64,000 nucleotides of DNA, taken from assembly GCF_020829495.1 (NCBI RefSeq), contig NZ_JAIVFQ010000032.1, forward strand, positions 1 through 64,000, read 5' to 3'. The position numbers and the translations under genes are program-made. The notes beneath the pieces are model-generated. The model worked only from the letters and a program-made list of their open reading frames with translations. It did not search any database and had not been told where the DNA came from. The DNA is from Nostoc favosum CHAB5714 (GTDB lineage Bacteria > Cyanobacteriota > Cyanobacteriia > Cyanobacteriales > Nostocaceae). Shown here piece by piece: positions 18,070 to 25,547 of this stretch. How positions within the stretch are numbered: the first letter of the stretch is position 1; each line of letters starts with the position of its first letter.

Positions 18070-18966
18070 CTAAAATTCCGAATAGTGTTGCCATGCCAAC
18101 TTTGCTGCACCTACTATCCCAGCAAAATTGCCTAACTCCGCTGGCAATATTTGTAAACCCACCCGTGATAAAGGCTGCACTCGCTTCTCAATTTCTGCCT
18201 TCACTGCTGGTAAGAAAAACTCAAAGCTGCCACTTATACCACCACCAATGACGATCGCTTGCGGTGTGAGTACATAAATCAAACTCGTCAAACCAATTCC
18301 CAAATATTTACCATATTCTTGCCAAAAAGTCAATGCTGCGGTATCTCCTTGTTGGGCAAGAAAACCCAATTCGACAGGTTCCTTGAGAGTGCGACGGCGA
18401 ATTGCAGTAGCACAAGCATATTGTTCCAAAGAGCCTTGATTGCCACTATTACAAATTGGGCCATCAGGATTTAATGAAATTAAACCTAATTCCCCAGCTG
18501 CTCCTTGATGTCCAACAAACAGTTTGCCATCCAGGATAATCGCGCCACCAACCCCAGTCCCCAAAGTTAGCAGAATCAGATTTTGAAAGTGACGACCGGC
18601 TCCCAACCAAGCTTCTCCCAAAAGAGCGCAATTAGCATCATTAGCGATCGCAGTAGGTTTGCCAGTTTTAGCTTCTAACCAGCCTGCTAAAGGCACATCG
18701 ACCCATCCAGGTAAGTTAATGGCGATTTTGGCAATGCGTCCTGCTGCATCAGATGGGCCAGGAGTCCCAACACCAATAGCAACAGCTTGATTATCTGGAT
18801 CAATTTGAGCGATCGCATCTACGATCACCGCCAGCACCGCCTCCGGTGTCGTCGGCTGGGGAGCCGCCACAGTCAAAGATTGCAGACAAGTACCATCGGG
18901 TGTAAAACGCCCCAGCTTAATTGCCGTTCCCCCCACATCAATGCCAATTACTTGAGAACTCACCAC
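18070..18966 (-). CDS. ROK-family sugar kinase (glucokinase-like) with degenerate zinc motif
   Basis: A 298-residue ROK protein. The phosphate-binding loop is GIDVGGTAIKLGRF (8-21), the catalytic Asp lies in IAND (D110), and GTGVGGAIILDGKL (136-149) is the second phosphate motif. ROK kinases normally have CxCGxxGCxE for zinc. Here it reads C172-N-S-G-N-Q-G-S-L-E181, so two of the three cysteines are serine while the nearby H153 and E181 remain. It probably phosphorylates glucose or another hexose with ATP in the cytosol. No DNA-binding domain is present, so it is a kinase rather than a ROK repressor. Zinc-independent folding is inferred. Confidence 0.88.
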   Translation of the reverse strand: MVSSQVIGIDVGGTAIKLGRFTPDGTCLQSLTVAAPQPTTPEAVLAVIVDAIAQIDPDNQAVAIGVGTPGPSDAAGRIAKIAINLPGWVDVPLAGWLEAKTGKPTAIANDANCALLGEAWLGAGRHFQNLILLTLGTGVGGAIILDGKLFVGHQGAAGELGLISLNPDGPICNSGNQGSLEQYACATAIRRRTLKEPVELGFLAQQGDTAALTFWQEYGKYLGIGLTSLIYVLTPQAIVIGGGISGSFEFFLPAVKAEIEKRVQPLSRVGLQILPAELGNFAGIVGAAKLAWQHYSEF

Positions 18967-19009
18967 TTTAAAATCCTCACACCAAACCTTTGCGTAGCCT
19001 CTGCGCTTA

Positions 19010-19110
19010 CCTCTGCGCGACGGCAGTCGCTACAACGGGGAGGCAGCGCGGTCTTGGGGGTTTCCCCCATGAGCGACTGCCGTGGGAACCCCGCAACGCG
19101 CTGCCTCCCC
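19010..19110. repeat. GC-rich nested inverted repeats upstream of the ROK gene
   Basis: GGGGAGGCAGCGCG (about 19038) pairs with CGCGCTGCCTCCCC (about 19097), and CGGCAGTCGC pairs with GCGACTGCCG inside. The whole block could fold into a cruciform of nearly 100 bp. It resembles the GC-rich interior of the 17.7-kb MITE and is probably a dispersed repeat. Confidence 0.6.
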
Positions 19111-19205
19111 TCTGCGTTTAAATTTCACCCCTAAATTCGCCATTATTTTCCGCAAATCTGTACTTAGCCTCTTAGCGCGAAAAAATTCTAATCTAAATTT
19201 TCTAT

Positions 19206-19415
19206 CTATTCTATTGAGTGCGAGTCGTTTTCATTACCGATCTTAAGACGCGGGGCTTTCAACTCCGCTCTCTGTAAATTAGCAACAGTTGTAGTACGAA
19301 CACTCGATTGCTCTTGCCAAGCTGTAATTGGCGCACCTCTTAAGATACCAGCAAGAGCAACGGAAAGGATAAACCCGCCAGTAGCAGCAGCAATTAACGT
19401 TAGATTATCTTTCAT
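19206..19415 (-). CDS. Small single-membrane-span protein, 69 residues
   Basis: MKDNLTLIAAATGGFILSV...GILRGAP gives one hydrophobic segment (about 7-26), followed by a polar, basic tail with TTVANLQRAELKAPRLK. It lies 60 bp after the ABC permease gene on the same strand and could be cotranscribed. I do not recognise a family. The short length makes it uncertain, but the frame is clean and hydrophobicity is organised as in a real small membrane protein. Confidence 0.5.
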   Translation of the reverse strand: MKDNLTLIAAATGGFILSVALAGILRGAPITAWQEQSSVRTTTVANLQRAELKAPRLKIGNENDSHSIE

Positions 19416-19474
19416 ACAAATCTCTCTATTGTTTATTTGTCATTTGTCCTTTGTCTAAAACTAATGACCAATGA

Positions 19475-20371
19475 CTACTTTCGGATTCTATTTTCTCTTC
19501 GTAACCGGGGATTGACAAATTCATTTAACCCTTCACCAAGTAGTGATAACCCTACCACCATGAATGTCATGGTTAAACCAGGGAAAAGTGTAGTCCACCA
19601 AATTCCAGTAGGTAGAGCTTCTAAGGCTTGCTTTAAATCATGTCCCCATTCTGGCACTTCTTCGGGAAGTCCTAGCCCCAAAAAACCCAAACCGCCCAAC
19701 ACCAAAATCGCATCAGCAGCGTTGAGTGTGAATAGGACGGGTACGCTTTGAATGACGTTGAAAAACAGATAACGAGAAAGCACAACCCAAGTAGAAGCGC
19801 CCATTGCTTGAGCAGCTTCGATGAATACTTCAGTTTTCACACTCACAGTGTGGTTGCGAACAACGCGGTAATATTGGGGGATGTAGGCAATGCTAATAGC
19901 GATCGCAGCATTTAATATCCCACGCCCCACCACAAACGCCAGTGTCACAGACAGCAGTAGTCCCGGTAGAGTATAGATGCTATCCATAATAAACAGCAAC
20001 ACTTTATCCAATTTACCGCCGAGATAACCACTCAACATCCCCAAAGGCACACCAATAATCATACTCAGCGCTGTTGCTAAAATCACCACCTGCAAAGCAG
20101 CTTGAGCGCCGAACAGTGTGCGGGAGAACACATCATAGCCCAAACGACTAGTACCAAACCAATGTTTAGCTGAGGGTGGCTCGTGAATTGGATTAGAAAG
20201 AAAATCTTTAGGGTTTTGCAGCCATCCCCAAGCCTGGAATACGGGAGCGAAAAATGCCAGGAAGACGAAAAAGAGGGTAATAGCTAACCCGATGAGCATG
20301 AGTTTTTGCGAAAGATTGAGACTGTTGCCAAACTGTAAAAATGTTGGTAGTCGCCGTTTTGTAATGGACAT
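19475..20371 (-). CDS. ABC transporter permease, DppC/OppC type
   Basis: 298 residues from the ATG at 20371. A TTG eight codons upstream is also in frame, but MSITKRRLP gives a normal N-terminus. Six membrane helices are predictable: one N-terminal, then the BPD_transp_1 domain (about 90-290) with the EAA loop EAAQAMGASTWVVLSRYLFFNV and the FGTSRLGYDVFSR region typical of DppC/OppC peptide- or nickel-type permeases. Such permeases pair with a DppB-like subunit, two ATPases and a binding protein, none of which is here. Cyanobacteria often scatter these genes. The substrate is unknown. Confidence 0.88.
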   Translation of the reverse strand: MSITKRRLPTFLQFGNSLNLSQKLMLIGLAITLFFVFLAFFAPVFQAWGWLQNPKDFLSNPIHEPPSAKHWFGTSRLGYDVFSRTLFGAQAALQVVILATALSMIIGVPLGMLSGYLGGKLDKVLLFIMDSIYTLPGLLLSVTLAFVVGRGILNAAIAISIAYIPQYYRVVRNHTVSVKTEVFIEAAQAMGASTWVVLSRYLFFNVIQSVPVLFTLNAADAILVLGGLGFLGLGLPEEVPEWGHDLKQALEALPTGIWWTTLFPGLTMTFMVVGLSLLGEGLNEFVNPRLRRENRIRK

Positions 20372-20595
20372 AAAGCGATCGCCTGGAGCAAGCAAGATAC
20401 GCTGACTATTTTACATATCAGATAGGGGATTGCGTAAACATCGTGAATAAAAGTCCGGCTGCTTCACGGTAGATATAGAGCTAGACTGAGGTAGAGGTGA
20501 GATTATGCCCTCTTTTGCTAGAGATAAATTACTAGCCAAGTGTTACCACAAAGGTAAATGATTTTAAGTAAAGAAAGATTTTAATATACTTTGAG

Positions 20596-21012
20596 ATGCC
20601 TGCAAGAGATATTTATCATAACGCTGTTAAGAATGCCTTAATTAAAGAAGGCTGGATAATTACAGACGACCCCTTACATTTAAAGTGGGGTCAAAAAGAT
20701 ATGTATGTAGATTTAGGAGCTAAACAACTCTTAGCCGCAGAACAAGGAAGTAAAAAAATAGCTGTAGAAATTAAAAGTTTTGTTAGTCCCTCTGAAATGG
20801 CAGACCTCAAAGATGCTATTGGGGGATTTATCATGTATCGTGCTGTTATCGATCGCCTGGAACCAAAAAGAATATTATATTTGGCAGTACGCGACAGTGT
20901 ATTTACAGCTTTGTTTGAGGAACCAATTGGTACACTTTTAATAGAAACTGAGAATCTCAAGTTACTCGTTTTTAATCCAGAAACGGAGAAGATTATTCAA
21001 TGGATACCTTAG
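20596..21012 (+). CDS. xisH: XisH-family protein
   Basis: A 138-residue XisH homologue, a PD-(D/E)xK-like fold protein first found as a factor controlling excision of the fdxN element in heterocysts. D39 (YVDLGA), E49 and E58/K60 (VEIKSF) fit the nuclease-type metal-binding set. It overlaps xisI by 13 bp, so the two are translated together. No xisF recombinase or fdxN element boundary is visible, so this is an orphan XisH-XisI pair of the type that is multicopy in cyanobacteria. A toxin-antitoxin-like or defence role has been suggested for such pairs and remains inference. Confidence 0.9.
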   Translation: MPARDIYHNAVKNALIKEGWIITDDPLHLKWGQKDMYVDLGAKQLLAAEQGSKKIAVEIKSFVSPSEMADLKDAIGGFIMYRAVIDRLEPKRILYLAVRDSVFTALFEEPIGTLLIETENLKLLVFNPETEKIIQWIP

Positions 21013-21335
21013 ATAATTATCAACATATCATCAAAGAGGTATTAGTTCCTTACACACAAATTCCTTATTCGCACGCAGCTATTGAATGTAAAGCAGTGTT
21101 TGATAGCGAAAACGACAGCTATTTGCTGATAACTTTAGGCTGGGATGGTATTAAACGAATTCACGGTTGCTTAGTTCATATTGATATTATTGATGGCAAA
21201 ATTTGGGTGCAACGGGATGATACAGAAGATGGTGTTACCTACGAATTAGTAGCAGCAGGAATTCCTAAAGAGAAAATTGTCTTGGGATTTCACCCGCCAA
21301 ATGTTAGGCAACACACAGGATATGCTATTGCCTAA
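21000..21335 (+). CDS. xisI: XisI-family protein
   Basis: A 111-residue XisI homologue with the family features YxxIIKEVLVPY near the start, the central ITLGWDGIKRIHGCLVHIDI segment, KIWVQRDDTEDGV, and the C-terminal IVLGFHPPNVRQHTGYA. It starts within xisH (ATG at 21000), a coupling seen in most XisH-XisI pairs. It presumably binds XisH and controls it. No third gene follows on this strand; the next gene is convergent. Confidence 0.9.
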   Translation: MDTLDNYQHIIKEVLVPYTQIPYSHAAIECKAVFDSENDSYLLITLGWDGIKRIHGCLVHIDIIDGKIWVQRDDTEDGVTYELVAAGIPKEKIVLGFHPPNVRQHTGYAIA

Positions 21336-21418
21336 CTTATTAAGGCTACCACTTAAGCGAATTGTAGCGGGTATTAGATATTAGGCAGAGTTTTCTCCAG
21401 TCCCCAATACCCACTTTT

Positions 21419-22807
21419 TCAAAGATTGCTTTCAATCAACTGGCGGTACTCGCTCTTTTGCTTCACACCTTTGACTTCCTTCACCAGTTCCTTATTTTTG
21501 AACAATTGAACCGTTGGCGTTCCTGTCACACCAGCATTTTCAGCAATATCTCGGTCTTTGTCGATGTCAATTTCCACAAAGTGAATTTTGCTATCAAATT
21601 CATCCACCACTTTATTTAAAATCGGCTTCAGGGTATGACAAGGGCCACAACCAGGAGAGACGTATTTAACAAGGAGTAAGCGATCGCTTTCATGGAACAA
21701 TTTCCGTAAAGCATAACCTCCCTGATGGCGCGTCGCATCCAAGTTAAATCCAGCTTCTTCCTCGGCTTCAGTCTTTTTGGCTGGCTGATGTTCTAATTCA
21801 TTAACGGCTGTTTCTGGCTGTTGATGGAATTCTTGAATCAAGCCACTGGATGACAACCAACGTTCTGCCAACATCGCCGCCATACAGCCAGTACCCGCAG
21901 CCGTAATTGCTTGCCGAAACTCATGATCTTGCACGTCGCCAGCAGCAAAAACGCCTTCTACACTGGTTTCTACAGAACCCGGCTTAGTGACAACGTAACC
22001 TATTTCATCCAGTTCTAACTGACCTTTAAATAGAGAGGTATTGGGACTGTGACCAACGGCGTAGAATAAACCCTTAGCGTGCAGTTTGCTCTCTTCACCA
22101 GTTTTGGTATTGCGGACTTTCACCCCTTCCATGTGACCATTACCGAAGATATCCACGGCTTCTGTGTTCCAATGCACCTGGATTTTTGGGTTGCTCAAAA
22201 CGCGGTCTTGCATGGCTTTAGAAGCCCGCATTTTATCGGTGCGTACCAACATATTTACCTTGGAACCATACTTGGTGAGGTAAATTGACTCTTCCGCCGC
22301 CGAGTCGCCAGCACCAATTACAGCCAATTCTGCACCGTGGAAAATCGGTGTCGCACCATCGCAAATTGCACAAGCGGAAATACCACGACTCCAAAATTCA
22401 TGTTCGTTGGGTAAACCCAAACGCTTTGCAGTTGCACCCGTAGCAATGACGATGCTGTTGGTTTTTATTTCCCTCTCTTGCGATCGCACTGTAAATGGAC
22501 GCTGACTCAAGTCAACTGATATAACATCTTCAGTATATAGTTCAGCCCCCCAGCGCTCCGCCTGAGCCTTCATCTGATCCATCAGTTCCGGCCCGGTAAT
22601 CCCTTGGGGAAACCCTGGAAAGTTCTCAACTTCCGTCGTTGTCATTAATTGCCCACCAGGTAATCCCCCGGCTTGGAAGCCTTCAAATACAACGGGTTTC
22701 AGGTTAGCGCGTCCGGCATAAATAGCAGATGTGTAGCCTGCTGGGCCAGAACCGATAATTACCAAGTTTTCTACAGTTGGGTTAGTCATGAAAATATACG
22801 AACTCAT
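21419..22807 (-). CDS. trxB: NTRC: NADPH thioredoxin reductase fused to thioredoxin
   Basis: A 462-residue fusion. The thioredoxin reductase part (about 12-320) has the FAD motif [12 protein letters not shown] (17-28), the redox site C146-A-I-C149 and the NADPH motif [13 protein letters not shown] Glu-rich linker (about 325-355) leads to a thioredoxin domain (about 365-462) with the active site C387-G-P-C390. This architecture is NTRC, known from chloroplasts and filamentous cyanobacteria, where it keeps 2-Cys peroxiredoxin and other targets reduced, including in the dark. Two ATGs (22807 and 22789) are possible starts. All active cysteines are intact. Confidence 0.96.
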   Translation of the reverse strand: MSSYIFMTNPTVENLVIIGSGPAGYTSAIYAGRANLKPVVFEGFQAGGLPGGQLMTTTEVENFPGFPQGITGPELMDQMKAQAERWGAELYTEDVISVDLSQRPFTVRSQEREIKTNSIVIATGATAKRLGLPNEHEFWSRGISACAICDGATPIFHGAELAVIGAGDSAAEESIYLTKYGSKVNMLVRTDKMRASKAMQDRVLSNPKIQVHWNTEAVDIFGNGHMEGVKVRNTKTGEESKLHAKGLFYAVGHSPNTSLFKGQLELDEIGYVVTKPGSVETSVEGVFAAGDVQDHEFRQAITAAGTGCMAAMLAERWLSSSGLIQEFHQQPETAVNELEHQPAKKTEAEEEAGFNLDATRHQGGYALRKLFHESDRLLLVKYVSPGCGPCHTLKPILNKVVDEFDSKIHFVEIDIDKDRDIAENAGVTGTPTVQLFKNKELVKEVKGVKQKSEYRQLIESNL

Positions 22808-22922
22808 AACGACTACGCTTAATATAGCATAACAAATTATGATTGGCTACCTCAGATAGAGAGCGATGGGAAAACGCCTACAGTACTACGGGTTCAATAC
22901 TTGCCAAAGATGCTCTTAACCG

Positions 22923-23157
22923 CTAAAAGTTTTCTCGCAGATATTTCCTGATAACTTCAACATCTATTTCTAGCAATTCTGCGATTTCTTGAATACTCAT
23001 ACCTTTATCACTAAGTTTTGGGGCTAATTTCAATCTACTCTTTTCCCAGATGTTATTGTACAATCGAGTAATTGTAAATTCATCTAAATCAAACATGGTT
23101 TCAATTGCTCCTAATATATGTATGTAGCAGTTGCGTAAGTCCCGATATTCTGAACCA
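22923..23157 (-). pseudogene. Remnant duplicate of an Rpn/PD-(D/E)xK-type gene 3' end
   Basis: The frame encodes IETMFDLDEFTITRLYNNIWEKS and then LSDKGMSIQEIAELLEIDVEVIRKYLREN. This closely parallels the end of the neighbouring gene (IEAMLDLDAFKNTRLYESIV..., DKGMSIQEIAEFLELDVETIKKYL). Only the C-terminal 60-70 codons are present, so this is a partial tandem duplication that lost its 5' part. The DKGMSIQEIAxxLxxxxxxIxKYL tail is a small helical module common at the end of cyanobacterial Rpn-type proteins. Confidence 0.7.
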
Positions 23158-23955
23158 CTAAGACTGTTCTTGCAGATATTTCTTGATAGTTTCGACATCT
23201 AGTTCTAAAAATTCTGCTATTTCTTGAATACTCATACCTTTATCAACACATTTTGGGACTAATTTCAATTTTGTTTCTAGTTCTGTTTTCGGCTTTGTCT
23301 TTGCCACGATACTCTCGTACAATCGAGTATTTTTGAATGCATCTAAATCCAGCATGGCTTCAATTTCCTCTAAGGTAAGATTGGGAAACTTATAAAATAC
23401 AATGGCTTGGATAAATGCTAGCACTTTCTTTTGAATGTTTTCATCCGTTAATTTTTCTCTAGCTTGATTGATTAGCTCTTGAGCTAAGGAAGTAGCTTTA
23501 GTAGGTGGTTCTATAAATAGTTTGGCAATGCCTATCGCCAATGAATCTTCAGTACTAGTCGAAAGTTCATTCAGATAAATGCAGCGTAGATGTTGTTCTA
23601 CTAAAGCCTGATAGCGCGGGTGAGGTGGGGTTTCATGAATGCGGCGATCGTAGATAACAATTGCGTACCAGTCTGAGTTTGCGGGTTTATATTGACGAAA
23701 GTAAACAAAAATTTCCCCAAAAAGTCGTTCGTAAAATTCTTCATCTTTGTAGGTTTGTAATTCTACAAAGTATAAAGGTTCATTTTCAAATCCCTTGACA
23801 GTAGCAAATAACCCGTCTAGACGAAATGATTGTTGTTTGATTTCAGGTGCAATAAATGTTTAGATATTGGGATTAGTATCAGGTTTATCAATAAGTTCAA
23901 AAAATATCTGTGGTAGTTCCTTGATAAGTTCATAAAAAATTACATCTGTTTTCAT
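23158..23955 (-). pseudogene. Rpn-family (DUF2887-like) nuclease gene with one premature TAA
   Basis: From the ATG at 23955 the frame reads MKTDVIFYELIKELPQIFFELI..., stops at TAA 23860-23862 (codon 32), then continues open for 234 codons: SFRLDGLF, PLYFVELQTYKDEEFYERLF, a central domain and the DKGMSIQEIAEFLELDV tail. D (RLDGLF) and ExQ (VELQ) match the variant PD-(D/E)xQ nuclease core of this family, recombination-promoting nucleases or former transposases. The single stop is the only visible damage, so inactivation is recent, or an internal TTG at 23541 yields only the C-terminal 127 residues. Confidence 0.75.
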
Positions 23956-24064
23956 TGATGCTACTAATGGCAAACTATGCAGGCGTTTTTTTTGAATACA
24001 ATACATTGTAGCTTTCTTAGAGTGCGGTACTTATGATATATATAAGAGTATTTTCTGTAATATT

Positions 24065-24631
24065 ATGTCTTTCACCATTACAGACTTAGAGGAGCTACAA
24101 ACCGAGCATCCAGAATGGCAGATGGAGCTGGTAGAGGGGAAAATCATAGTTATGGGGCCATCAGATTACGAGTCAGAGGAAATTGGCACTCGGTTGAGTA
24201 CCTTCTTGAATATTTGGGTAATGTCGCGCAAGCTAGGGCGAGTGACTGGCTCTAGCGCAGGCTTCATATTACCTAGAATAGAAGAGGACGACTCGGAAAA
24301 AAGAAACCTGCGTGCCCCTGACGTGTCTTTTGTTTGGGCTGACCGACTCAAGAAGACTAAGCGCGACTTTGTAGAGTTAGTTCCAGACTTGATGGTTGAG
24401 ATTAAATCTAAAAACGACAGAATCAAACCGCTCGAAGAGAAGATTCAGCTATTTTTGCAACTTGGGTCTACAGTCGGCATATTGATTGACCCTGATAAAT
24501 TGACAGTAACGGTTTATCGATTAAACCAAGCTTCAGTGGTATTGCAGAATGGCGACATGCTCACACTACCAGACTTGCTACCAGGTTGGGATCTGGCAAT
24601 ATCAGAGTTGTGGCCACCTGAGTTTGAATAA
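24065..24631 (+). CDS. Uma2-family putative nuclease
   Basis: A 188-residue Uma2/DUF820 protein. MSFTITDLEELQTEHPEWQ at the start, WQMELVEGKIIVMGPS, LRAPDVSFVW (core Asp) and DLMVEIKSKNDRIKP (core E-x-K) are in the family order, followed by GILIDPDKLTVTVY and DLLPGWDLAISELW at the end. The fold is PD-(D/E)xK. The biological role is unknown despite huge copy numbers in cyanobacteria. It is monocistronic and has no partner gene. Confidence 0.9.
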   Translation: MSFTITDLEELQTEHPEWQMELVEGKIIVMGPSDYESEEIGTRLSTFLNIWVMSRKLGRVTGSSAGFILPRIEEDDSEKRNLRAPDVSFVWADRLKKTKRDFVELVPDLMVEIKSKNDRIKPLEEKIQLFLQLGSTVGILIDPDKLTVTVYRLNQASVVLQNGDMLTLPDLLPGWDLAISELWPPEFE

Positions 24632-24836
24632 GGCACTTCCACAATCGAAGTTGAGAATCTAGCCCTTGGTCAACACCAGGGGCTTAGTAATGTTTGTGTA
24701 ATTTAGAATGCAAGGATTCTGGATTCTGTAACTGTATCTCTCCAAATTTTTTTTCTGAAGGTGATAGGAAAGCGATCGCAGTTGGGTAAGTTATATCTAG
24801 AACACACAACCACATCCTACACCCGGGAAAACACTT

Positions 24837-25388
24837 ATGAAAACCGAATTGAAAGCAAAGTTTCTCCAACACATCCTCAACAAAAAGAAGGAAAACGAAG
24901 GTTTCACACTTATTGAATTATTAGTAGTAATTATTATTATCGGGATTTTGTCGGCTATTGCTCTACCTTCTTTCTTGAACCAAGCTAACAAAGGTAAGCA
25001 GTCAGAAGCTAAACAGTACTCTGGTTCTATGAACCGCGCTCAACAAGCATATTTCCTAGAAAATGGTACATTCACTACCGGGCTGAATTCATTAGGGATG
25101 GGTATTAAAAGCCAAACTGAGAACTACGTATACGAAATTGCTGGAAATGCAACGACCACCGGTACTAACATTGGCGTTGCTAATAATGGTAGGTCTTTGA
25201 AAGCACCACTTAAATCCTATGTAGGTGTTGTGAGTTTGTCTATACAATCAGGTACTAGTGAAGCAACGACTTTGGCAGTTTTGTGTGAGGCTGAGGAAGT
25301 TGGTGTTGGTTCAACCGCAAACCCTAATTATGATAGCAATGGAGAAGCATCTTGTCCAACAAGCTTCGTACCACTGAAATCTAAGTAG
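24837..25388 (+). CDS. pilA: Type IV pilin (PilA-like)
   Basis: A 183-residue major-pilin-like protein. The prepilin leader is 22 residues and basic, ending NEG|FTLIELLVVIIIIG; cleavage and N-methylation by PilD would occur before F23, with mature Glu5 = E27. The long hydrophobic N-terminal helix is followed by a Gly/Thr/Ser-rich globular head and two Cys (VLCEAEE and ASCPTSF) likely to form the C-terminal disulfide loop. It is secreted through the type IV pilus machine and serves motility or attachment in hormogonia. A strong terminator follows at 25428. The flanking glycosyltransferase genes suggest that the pilin or other surface proteins are glycosylated. Confidence 0.94.
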   Translation: MKTELKAKFLQHILNKKKENEGFTLIELLVVIIIIGILSAIALPSFLNQANKGKQSEAKQYSGSMNRAQQAYFLENGTFTTGLNSLGMGIKSQTENYVYEIAGNATTTGTNIGVANNGRSLKAPLKSYVGVVSLSIQSGTSEATTLAVLCEAEEVGVGSTANPNYDSNGEASCPTSFVPLKSK

Positions 25389-25427
25389 AATCCTTAGTTG
25401 TATCAAATTGATTGAAACATTCATGGA

Positions 25428-25465
25428 GTGGGTAGTATGTACTACCCACTTTAATTTTGTTTTAA
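25428..25465 (+). terminator. Intrinsic terminator after pilA
   Basis: GTGGGTAGT-ATGT-ACTACCCAC forms a perfect nine-base stem with a four-base loop, followed by TTTAATTTTGTTTT. It lies 40 bp after the pilA stop and separates pilA from the downstream glycosyltransferase gene. Confidence 0.85.
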
Positions 25466-25547
25466 CAAAACAGAATTCAGCAGTCAGAATAAATTCTGAA
25501 TTGTTGTTTAAATCCCTGCAATAGTACTCTCCTAAAAATTCTTAGTT

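Noticed and set aside
20596-21335. An fdxN-type excision element
   Set aside because: Only xisH and xisI are present; no site-specific recombinase and no nif/fdx sequence.
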